From the NCBI RefSeq assembly GCF_902459465.1, contig NC_047068.1, positions 2,170,001 to 2,234,000 of the forward strand: DNA of 64,000 bases, read 5' to 3'. Numbering within the stretch: position 1 is the stretch's first letter; the number at the start of each line of letters is the position of its first letter. A model generated the notes under the pieces. The model did no database searches. It saw nothing but the letters and a program-made list of their open reading frames with translations, and was not told the origin of the DNA. This DNA is from Asterias rubens (lineage: Eukaryota > Echinodermata > Asteroidea > Forcipulatida > Asteriidae). The position numbers and the translations under genes were made by a program. Positions 47,545 through 59,500 of this stretch are shown here, in pieces.

Positions 47545-50500
47545 ATGAAGACTTCTTTGGCCATTTTTGCTGCTTTATTTGCCTTTGCATTCGCAGTAGA
47601 TGTACAAGAAGAGGAAGGTGTCTTTGTGCTTACCGATGCCAACTTAGCCACGTTCGTTGAGGAAAACAACCATGTGTTGGTGGAGTTTTGTAAGTAGGAA
47701 TTCTGATTCACCTAAAAACTAAATACAAAATTATCCGCCGTCTCCATTCACCTAGGCCTATTTTTATGGAGGCTATAAAAATATAAAATTAAACAATTAC
47801 CATGGATGTAGTAAAACAGTTTGTAGTTGTACAATATGTTTGAATAACCAAGTGACCTGTCTTTCTGTCAAAATTCACAAATTCAGCTTTTGCAAACAGG
47901 CTTTTATTCTAATGTTTATTCTACTCACATTTACAATTTATACAATTACAATACAATTACAAGTGAAGTAACATACTGTTCATTTGGTTATCCGTTCATG
48001 ACTCCCCTCCTAACAGTCACTCAAAGCAATAGCTTCGTAATTTTAACTTAAATAAACTCTAATTGCCAATTTGTTCGAAGAAAACAGAGCCATGTGAATA
48101 GGATGGGTTACCATGGGGGTTATTATGATGGCAACAAATGTTTAGCAACCTATTAGTCCTAATTAATATTTAATAATTATAACAAGGAAGTTATCCGAAG
48201 TTATAATAAGTAGACCTAAGTACTGTGCTGTGTTATTTGTTGAATTATTATTGCAAAGTTAAAGATTCCAAGTACCAAACATGATATCGACATCAGACTT
48301 GGGAATTCCTGGTGGGGACCTCAGGCTTAACCATATGATAAAGTACCAGCTGGCAAAATGTGGAATTCCAATCTACCTGAAAATTTTAAAAGAAACTTCT
48401 TTAGCGCTGCAGTGGAATATTGTTTTATATGGCTCTATATTCGGGACACTGAACAGCAAATCTTGAAAAGAAGATTGATGGAGCTTACACACAAACGACT
48501 TCAGCCTACGATAAAAAATTTGTGTGAAAATTCTGAAAATCACCAACTGTTCCATTTGAAGAAAAAAAAACGGTTTGCTGGCCATTGCTGGCTTAGCAAA
48601 CAGGAACTTACTGGAGATGTTCTACTTTGGAGGCCCATTCATGGTAGACAAACACCAGGACGCCCTAAGTCGGCCTATTTATTGACGTACCGATTGATGG
48701 AGGATTCTGGATGTAGGTTCAAAGATCTTCCAAATGCAATGAACAACAGAGGAATATGAAAGAAATGTCTAGCACGCTTGATGATGTCTGATAAAATTAG
48801 TTCACAAAGTCTCTGAAGAAAGTGGGCGTGGAGTGATTTTGGGGGTGCGCCTCCTATCATCGTGTCATCAGAAATATTTTTTTTTAATGAAATGTAGATC
48901 TCTACATTGATAATAATAATATTAATAATAATAATAATGTGATCAATAATTCTACCCTGCTGGTGTTCAAAGAAAACTGACCTTCAAATCGTGGGAATTT
49001 TATTTGTATCAATACCCAATTCATTTAAAATTTACCCAGTCAGATTCCTTGTGAAATTAGAAACAATAAGTCTAAAATACTCAGAATATGCTCGTAAATG
49101 TATGTAATCCAAATAATTCTTCACAAAAACACAACTACAGATGCTTACTAAACATTGGTACTTACAGATGATTTCAAACAAGATATTGATTTTCAGCTCA
49201 AGCATGAGGTTGAATTTGAGCATCAGTCTTGTTCTTTATTTTTATTGATATTTCCGAGACTCTGCCTCCGATGTTGATAATTGTTCATGTGCAAGAAGAG
49301 ATACCATGTACATGTTTGTTTAATTGTTTGACTGTTGCGTTCGCTCACCTTGGTTTGTTTTAAAATAAACAAACGGGTTAGTTTTTAGTATCCTCAGTGA
49401 GATTGTAACTATGCCACTGCCAAGTCCATAAAATTCACTCTGCAAAAAAGAAATTGCAAAAATGTATGATTTGTCATTTCTCACCATCAATAAGAATCCT
49501 TTGGCGTGGTAAACAAACTTGACCACATCCCTGTACATGTATTATGAATTGGTTGTATCGTGGATCAGCATTAGGCACATTAACATACACTATGCTCCCC
49601 TGCTGGAGAGAACAAATTTCATGCAAAACAGGAAAAACTGAAATGATTTGGACTTCAAATTTGACTGTTTGTACTAGTTATTGATGCTTAATCCAGCGCT
49701 GACTGTTGGTTAGGCTACATGTACAATGAAATAAAATTTAGCCAAGCAACATGGAATGCTTGTGGTATGCTGCAAGCATGATAGCCAATAGTTCATCAAT
49801 ATTGGATGCAACTATATTTATTTTTGCAAAGCGATTCTGATGTATGGATTTTGAATTGACGGTCGGAATATATAAATTTGTGCAATTTGTTTATTATGGC
49901 TATAAACTCATTGATGCGTCTCGCAGCAATGGATTTCAACTTGCCCTTAAATTATTCATAAACCTGTCCAGTGACCCAATGATTGAGTGCTCTGCACGGT
50001 TTGCCATTACGTAATCAAAGGACTTCCAGTGTTTTCAACATCACCCATTCTCATTCAGGGTTCGAAATTAGCAGTCGCCCGGTCGCCAAATGCAAGTGAA
50101 AATAGCGACGGGCGAGTGAGAACCCTTTCTCACTAGCCCGCCGGGCGAGTCAAATAATTATTCCTTTTCACAAATAAATGAGGGTTCAGTGGCAAAATCC
50201 CACAGAAAACTTTTACTTAGCTTTTAAAATAGTAAATTTGACAACTCAAGATACTTGCTAGATTTAATTTGGCAGTGATCGGGACCTGAATTGCTGTCGT
50301 TCGTGTCAGAAAACACGTACAATCAATTGAAAACACAATGCACAAACCACATTGTGCCGAGTATCCTCACAGTACACGGTCGCCCACTGGTCCATGCAGT
50401 CTGCACAGCACATACCCAACACACAGTCCTCCAAAGTACATTCTGACCATCACTCCGCACGCTGTGATTGGCGGTTAATGGCTGTTGATAATTCCATGGT

Positions 50501-53500
50501 CATGATCTTCTTGACTAGACTTCAATGCAGTACACGTTCATGTACAAGTACAGAGTAAAGAATTGTCGCAGGTTGTGCATAATGCCTGCAAACTGTGCAC
50601 ACTGTACAGCCTTGGAGGAATTCTAATGGACAACTTTTGCCAACAGAGGGCGTTGCGGGGCAAAGTTCATTGAAACATTTCTCGACGTGCGTTGTTGACT
50701 GATCGTTGATTCATGAAGATTTTGTTGCAAACGGAGTTCAAAACATGTTCAAATCAACCGACCCCCTTACCACGAAGTCATTAAAGTTGTTGTTGATTGA
50801 AAAGGGATAATTTAAGGTAAAAATTAAGATATAAATTCCTCCAAAAACGCAATTTTAAGGGCTTCACTTTCGTGTTTTTTTGTGGGGGCTTTTCGTTTTG
50901 AAAGTTTTGTGCATAAATACATGCAGGCTAGTGAAAAAACCTACAGGCGATCAAGAATTTTGTTTGACTCACCCGGCGGGCGATTAAAAAAAAAGTTAAG
51001 GGAAACCCCTGGAAACCATAATGTATTTTTAATTTCACCTCTGATTTCAAGAATAATATCCACGAAAAATGCTTTGAAATTCATACATACTTTGTCATTC
51101 AAAGCTCGTATGTAATAAATGTAATGCTTACCATTGTGCAATAACACGTATTGTAACTGACTGAATTGTGTTGATTTGATACAGATGCCCCTTGGTGTGG
51201 CCATTGCAAATCATTGGCTCCAGAGTATGCAAAGGCAGCACAGGTGCTGAAAGACTCCAAATCAGACATCAAGCTGGCCAAGGTAGATGCAACAGAGAAT
51301 ACAGAGGTTGCCAAGAAGTATGAAGTACGTGGTTATCCAACTCTTAAGTTCTTCAAAATGGGAAGTGCTATGGAATACAGTGGTAAGTAGACCAATCCAA
51401 TTCAGTTAGTTGGCTAATGATAACACTGAAGCAGATCCTCTTTAACGGACTGGACACGTTTGGTCAGGGTTCTCCACATGCGGTTTTGTCCGGGCGCTGC
51501 GCCCGGACAAAAAATCTGAAAGTACCAAATGCGCCCGGACAAAAAATGTCGCGCCTGGACAAAAAAAATTGAAAAACACTTCACGACAAACTCAAACCAC
51601 CATTCGATGCGCTGTATCACTTACCTTTTTGTATATAATAATAGTGTGCAAAGACTGGTACCTAGATCTCGGCTATTTCGTAACAGCATTACGCGTGCAT
51701 TTTTCTCTGTGTCGCAGGGCATCCTGACTACCATTTGACAACAGCGTTGGTATTTAGACTTGGTTCCAAGTCTGTGAATCCGCCAATAGATTACAGAATA
51801 ACTTGCACAATTTGAAAACAGTGCAGGAATGGTTTGCGCGATTTGATAATAGTGCAGGATTGGTTTAGCTCCCGAACAAAATTTTACCCTGTGGAGAACC
51901 ATGTTGGTAATTGTCAAAGACCAGTATTCTCACTTGGTGTATCTCAACATATGAACAAAATAAGAAACCTCCGAAAGGTTAGACTAAATTGGTCAAAAGA
52001 AAAATTAAAGAAAAATCCCCTTGTTGCATTACTTTGTGTGGTTTAAGATGTATAATAAATAGCTTCAGCAGAAGTTTTATATTATTCAAGTGAGAAATTA
52101 CCTCTTTCTCAAAAATTAGGTCACCTCTGAGGGAGCTGTTTCTCGCAATGTTTTAAACTATCAACAGCTCTCCATTTCTCGTTATCAAGAAAGTTTTTTT
52201 AAGTAATTACCAATGGTGTCCAGTGTCGTTGATGGGTCTGCTTTCTGTTGCTTGCAAAAATCTGGAATTTTTTAAACAGTCTATTAAAGCCTATACCATG
52301 GCCCAATTTAATGGCTCTGCTTACCGTAAGTACAGAACGGATTAGCGGCGAATTTTGGCTTCTGTGCGTGCGTACTCTATGTACTAGGCATTCCATGCTT
52401 ACAAGGCTAGTGCAGAAATTTGGCGCTTGCACATAAGCGGGAATCGTGATCGTTAGCACAGAATTCGGCGGTAAGCAGAGCCATAAAATGTGGCCGATAT
52501 TAATGTAGGCCAGCCCTTCTATAAGTGCCTAATATCATGACTGGAGTTTGAAACAAGGACAGACAAGTTTGCATTGCGAATGACTGTAGTTCCTTAATGA
52601 TTTTGCTAGAGCGTGATTTTAACCAACAGCTCCCGATCTACCAACTGAGGTATCTAGCCCTATATTGCCGGAAAGAGAGTGAATTTGTCTGGTGTAGTTT
52701 TAAAGATATGGTTTTTCAATTTTGTTTTACTTTATTTGATTTAATGTTCTTTGACATGTGATTATGTAATTGTGACGTCAGATCTTGGTTTTTGTATGTT
52801 TTTCTTTTTGAAACAGCATCATCTGCCAGAAAGCAGCCGTGCAGCTTTAAATGATTAGTCATCTAACTTGCACACTGGCATTAATAATTTAACCTGGAAA
52901 ACACATTCTTACAGGAGGAAGAACCGAAAAAGACATTGTCAGCTGGCTTTCCAAGAAGACTGGTCCTCCAGCAGCAGCTGTGACATCTGCACAAGAGGCA
53001 GATGCCCTGGAAGAAGCAAATGAAGTAGCTGTAGTAGGATTTTTCAAAAGTCTAGATTCAGACAAGGCCAAGGCATTTTTAGCAGTTGCCTCGGAAATGG
53101 ATGACCTCGCATTTGCCATTACAACTGAGGATGCCGTCTTCAAAAAGTATGACATTACCGACGACAGTGTTATCCTACTCAAAAAGGTAAGTCTACTAAG
53201 GATATTGAGTGAAAACCAAGTCATTGTTCTACAAACTGAAGAGAACAAGGGTTTTTTTAATGAAGTTCTACTTCTTTTAAGAAGTAGACGTTAAAGGCAA
53301 GGACCATTAAGTGTGCAGGTGTGCATGGTCAGATATGGATCTTCTTGTACAAATAGACCACCCAGTGCTAAATATGGAGACAACACTACTGATAATAGTA
53401 TTGTGGCTTCACTGAGAGTTTTTCAAGAACCAAGTAGTTTTGATGTCAAATATTGTCACAACTTTTAATTTCTGTGTAAACAAAATTAAAAACTATATTC

Positions 53501-56500
53501 CAATACTTTTGCTCAGAGCAACTACAAAATATCAAAGTTTCTTCAAAGTTAGGGAGTTGCAAATGCTGTGTGCATCCAAGAACAGTTTAAATGAGAATAT
53601 ATCACCATTGCTAGATAAAAACATGAATATTGACACCACTTTAACTACACAATCTGCAACAATACATAATGCCAATGACGGTGTAGACTACACACTTACA
53701 AAATACTAAATCAGTTACTATTGTTTGCTTTCAGTTTGACAACCTGCGTGATAATTTTGAGGGAGAATTCACTGAAGAAGCTCTTAATGCTTTTGTTGTT
53801 AGTAACCGTCTACCACTTGTTATTGAATTCACCGATGAAGTAAGTAGCTCATGTCTTATCACTTGTAATTCATTGACTATTGAAACTTTGCTTTGTTTAA
53901 TTTTTGATCATCCAATGAATGTTTTCTCAGAAACCCCTGATTTAATGCCCGTAGAAATGATCATGCAGTGACATCACGGTTTCATTCCTATAAACCTCTA
54001 ACATGATATTAATGTTGGTTTTTACCCATACACCGAAGTGTGTTAGCACTGTATACTCAGTACTTTCCCTGAGTCCTGTGAAAAAATATCACAGGCTGAT
54101 TACTCGAGTGGCATTCGAACCCACGACCCTTGCAATTCTAGAGCAGTGTCTTACCAACTAGACTACCGAGATTGCCCGGTAGCTAGAGGCAGTTTTAATC
54201 CTATGTTTTGGCAGCGGGTACCGCAATGATATATAATTCAATTTGCATCGGGGATAAAGAAGATTAATTTTTGTTTTTACCCATACACCGATGTTTGCCC
54301 CATTGGTCTGTTGATTACAAACTAACCTTATTTTCCTCTAATTGCAAACCTTGTAATGATATAAAGATTTCATGAAATTAAAGTTGTCTTTCTGTCTCAA
54401 TCAGTCCGCACCTAAAATCTTTGGTGGTCCAGTGAAAGTTCACAACCTGCTGTTCATCAGTAAAGATGACGCTGAGTTCAGTAACGTCCATGTTGCCTTC
54501 AGTGAGGCTGCAAAAGCTTTTAAAGGAGAGGTAAGTACCTTGTCTTTACAAGTGACTATTGAAGCTTCTGTTAAAGACAGTAGACACTATTGGTAAACTC
54601 AAAGACCAGTCTTCTCACTTGGTGTATCTCAACATATGCATAAAATAACAAACCTGTGAAAACATGAGCTCAATTGGTCGTCGAAGTTGTGAGATAATAA
54701 TGAAAGAAAAAACACCCTGGTCACACGAAGTTGTGTGCTTTCAGTTGCTCGATTTCGTGACCTCAAATGCTAAATCTGAGGTCTCAAAATCAATTTCGTG
54801 GAAAATTATTTCTTTCTCGAAAACTACGTCACTTCAGAGGGAGCCGTTTCTCACAATGTTCTATACTATCAACCTGTGTCCGTTACTCGTTACCAAGTGA
54901 GGTTTTATGCTAATAATTATTTTGAGAAATTACCAATAGTGTCCACTGCCTTTAAGGGAACAATCAGTTGTTTGGGGGATTGGAGTGGATGTGTGCAATA
55001 AATAACCACAGAGGAAGTGAAGTTCTTCATCATAAGTGGTAATAACAAAGACGATTTAGCACAATTGTTTTGCTAATTGAACATTTTGTAAACCTGTAAT
55101 GTACCTTATGCTTGTGCATAGTGCACTGTGTGTGCTTGTGCATAGTGCACTGTGCATAGTGCACTGTGTGTGCTTGTGCATAGTGCACTGTGTGTACTTG
55201 TGCATAGTGCACTGTGTGTGCTTGTGCATAGTGCACTGTGCGTGCTTGTGCATAGTGCACTGTGCGTGCTTGTGCATAGTGCACTGTGTGTGCTTGTGCA
55301 TAGTGCACTGTGTGTGCTTGTGCATAGTGCACTGTGTGTGCTTGTGCATAGTGCACTGTGTGTGCTTGTGCATAGTGCACTGTGTGTGCTTGTGCATAGT
55401 GCACTGTGTGTGCTTGTGCATAGTGTACTATAGTGTTCATAGTGTACTATAAGCTCATTAACGTGGCTTGTTCAATGTGTTGAAACATAATGGCTGACAA
55501 TCAATGGCCTGGCAGTAAGATTTGTCAGCATCCAGTTGGATCTTAGTTTTGTGGTATCAATAGCTATCCCATTTGTTGCGAATTGATACTTGCTGGTTTC
55601 ACGCTACTTTTTGAAAGGTTCTGTGCACCTCAACGAACCCAGCACATATATCAGGCTCAACAATCTTCCGGTTTCTAAACCTGATTTCCTTGGTTTTTTT
55701 TTTCCTTTCAATGTTATGGTCTTTGAGTTCAATGTGAATTTGATATAAAATTTGGGGGTGAATTGTTGGGGATACATTTCTGTTCATAATAAACTGTCGC
55801 CCAGCAGCAGCCGGCGCATGGGTGTGTGATTAGTTTCTTCCATGCAGCGCGTTCAATTGATGTGTATAGACTTGTTTCAGTCTTTCCCCGTTTCGTTCAT
55901 GTGGAACGGTTTGGCAGTATATGTATTACATATTTACTGTTGCCGTAAAGGAACATGTGTGGAGACATTGAAATGTCTTATGACAACAACGCACAGTGTT
56001 TTGGTGCGTGCATTGTTAGACTTTTTTTTACTAGTTGTCAGTACGCACCCTCATAGGCTTAAGTGCCATTTCTTTGATAAGTTGAACGTGTATGGCTGGA
56101 GATATTGTTCCGCATTGAACTATGACTGGAAAGAAACTTCGAGACAATGGATGCATAAGTGTGTGCAACACATGTGTGGGGAGATTCATTGACGTTTGTC
56201 GTCTAGCATTACTTATCCAAAACGCTATGGTTTATAAACCGTCAGGATCTTGGAGATACGAAAATGTGTTCGAAGAACAGTTTTCGATGGCCAAAGGGGA
56301 AAATTTTAGTTTATATTGGAACTTTGCCAAGAAATAGTGATTGAGATGATGAAATGTTTACTTGTGTCTCCACAGATGCTATTTGTCCTGATCAACACAC
56401 AAGTTGAGAACAATGCTCGCATCACTGAATTCTTTGCAATTCCTGCTGATGAAATGCCAACCATGAGAATCATCGTTCTAGCTGATGACATGAAGAAATA

Positions 56501-59500
56501 CAAACCAGACTCTAATGAAATGACAGCCGAGAAGATAAAGCAATTTGTTCAAGATTTTAAGGATGGTAAACTCAAGGTAAGGTTTTTGGCCAACAATGAC
56601 AAGCAATCAAAGTTGAAGTTCATTTTCCTTTAATTTGACTATTTCGTTGGCCTCTTGTCAACACAAAGCTTCCATTTAATTGACTTGTTGACTCCATGAA
56701 ATGCCCTCTGGTTAATTAGAGTAAACGAGGGTAAAAACACCCGATTTTTAATGTGTTTACATCATTTAGATCACTAGAGTACATTTAAACACAGTTGTGA
56801 TAATGACCTGTGTTTTGCAAAAAAAATCTCCAACATGCTTTGGAACGAGTTTGTTAATACGAAACTAACTAAACTGTCATCAGTAACCTGAAACATTTAT
56901 TTTAAATGAATATTTGAGAGTTCCATGCTGATATTTGTGACAAGAGTTAGTAATTTTTTTTATTTAAAAAAATTATTTTTAGGCACATCTTAAGACAGAA
57001 GAAGTTCCTGAAGACTGGGACAAAGAGGCCGTCAAGGTTCTTGTGGGCAAGAACTTCGATGAAGTCGTGTACGATAAAAGCAAGGATGTTTTGGTAGAAT
57101 TTTGTAAGTATTAAAATAAAAAAGCTCTTTAATTATAAAATTGCTTGTCTAGGTTTTTTCTTGAGCTAGTTAAATATCAAAAATGAACGTGCCAAAACGA
57201 AGAAAGGTTTACTTTAGAACTGCAAAAGTGAATTGAGTTCCCTTTTGTCACAGTAACTTGTTAAAGGCAGTGGACACTATTGGTAATTAATCAAACTAAT
57301 TATTAGCATAAAACCTTTCTTGGTTACGAGTAATGGGGAGAGGTTGATGGTGTAAAACATTGTGAGACCTCAGACTTAGAACTTGAGGTCTCGAAATCAA
57401 CCATCTAAACTGCCACAACTTTGTGTGACAAGGGTGGTTTTTTTCTTTCATTATTATCTCGCAAGTTCGATGACCGATTGAGCTCAAATTTTCACAGGTT
57501 TGTTACTTTATGCATATGTTGAGATATATTGTCCACTGCCTTTAAGTATCTTGTCTAACCCTTCAATTATGTATATTGAATTTCATTTTACCTCAAAACA
57601 GCTGGATATGAACCTACATGTTTGTTGTCCTCTGTAAAAAAAAACAGCATTCAGACAACAACATGAGTAATTCAGGGATAATTTCATAATCGTGCAATGC
57701 AACAATTTTGACAGTGAAATATAATGAAAATGACGTGGATGCAGTCTTAACAATGGTCCCTGAGGTCGATTTTACAAAGAACTTAGGACTAGTACAAAAC
57801 TGCTTGGAACACAAAAAGATTTTCATATTTTTGAAAAAATGTTTGTCGAAAAAGCTGAGCATTTGTTCACAAAATGTCTAGTAATTATTATTATCTCCCA
57901 TTGTACTGCTGCAAAGGTTAAGATATACTGACTTTATCTTTGATTTATTTCAGATGCTCCATGGTGTGGACATTGCAAGAAACTAGCTCCAATATTTGAT
58001 GATTTGGGAAAGCATTTTGAAGATAGAGAGGACCTTGTTATTGCTAAAATGGATTCCACTACTAATGAGGTGGAGGGAATATCAATCGGAGGGTTTCCCA
58101 CGTTAAAACTCATTAGAAAGGAAACAAATGAGGTTAGTGGGTCAATAAACTATAGTCATTTGATGCAGTTTTCATGTTATATAAAGAGGACAATCCCCGG
58201 CTAATCGTTGTTGTAATTTAGTGATATAGAATCGTAGATAAAATTTGTTTAGATGTTCTGTAAAAGAAACCAAACCAAAAAAGAAACTACCCCAAAATAT
58301 GGTGGGAAAAATTAAGAACAAGTACAACAAGCATTAAAGATCCGAAGATGACTTATAAACCCAACATACCGCTAGTAAACTAGGCCTATGTTTGCATTGC
58401 CAAATGTAGTTGGATTGCGATGATGGCCCAACATCCTCCTAACGAGCCTGGCCAAATTGCATAAAGCCTGTATTGGCACAAAAACTTGCTTAGGCCGAAC
58501 AAAAGAATACTTGTGTTTTTGGTTACCCGACCGTTTTTGGTTACCCGACCTTCCCTAAAATGTCATGCCAACCCTGTATCTTTTTATTTCCAAAATAAAG
58601 ATACAAAATAAAATTATATGGTGCTGACCCTAAACCTCATTTTTGTGCACATCGTCTCGGATTTCTTTGTTTTCCACCTTAAAAAAACCCAACTTATTCA
58701 AACATTGTTGTCAGACACTTTAAACCTTTGCCAATTTCACTAATCTTAAATTAGTAATTTTAAATTTACCAAAGTAATCATCATATTGCAGATGATTACC
58801 CCCCATTGTGGACAAAATTGGCTCAATGTGCGTTTCTTAAAATACAAGTTGTGCTCAGCATCTTCCAAAAATTAATTTAAATATTTGAAACCTGATGCCA
58901 TTGTACTGTTTGTTTGACAGGTTGTTGATTATAACGGAGGAAGGACATTGGAAGATCTAATCAAGTTTTTGGAGTCTGGAGGAGTAGAGGGCGCTGGTGT
59001 AGATGAGGTAAGACATACATCTTCATTGTCCTTCAATAATTTGTCTTCAATACTTTGGAAATTAACTTGAATTGCAGGTCAAACATGAATTGAAGTTTTT
59101 GTTTTGATTTGCAAACAAATAGAGATTCAGTGTACACAAGACACAATGCTGCAGCATTGCATCGTATTAAACAAAGAGTAAAGAACAATTGTATAATCCT
59201 TGCTAGTATTTGTTGTTCAACATTGATGTTGGTTGATCCTTGCTTTGCCACTACTTGCTGTTAACACTAACCACTTTTGTTAAATCGTTGCTGATATTTG
59301 TTGTAAATATTGATGTTGTTTTATCCTTGCTTTGCTACTATTTGTTGCTACATTGACCACTGTGGTATAATCCTTTGTACTACTTGCTGTCTTAACCACT
59401 GTGTAATCCTTGATAGTATTTGTTGTTCATATTGATGTTGTGTAATCCTTACTAGTAGTTGTTGTTCATATTGATGTTGTGTAATCCTTACTAGTAGTTG

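Noticed and set aside
55030..55452. Reading frames of 93-136 aa open on both strands (MHKHTQCT and HSALCVLV repeats)
   Set aside because: They come from a 24-bp tandem repeat, whose length is a multiple of three and which has no stop in these frames; they lie inside a P4HB intron.
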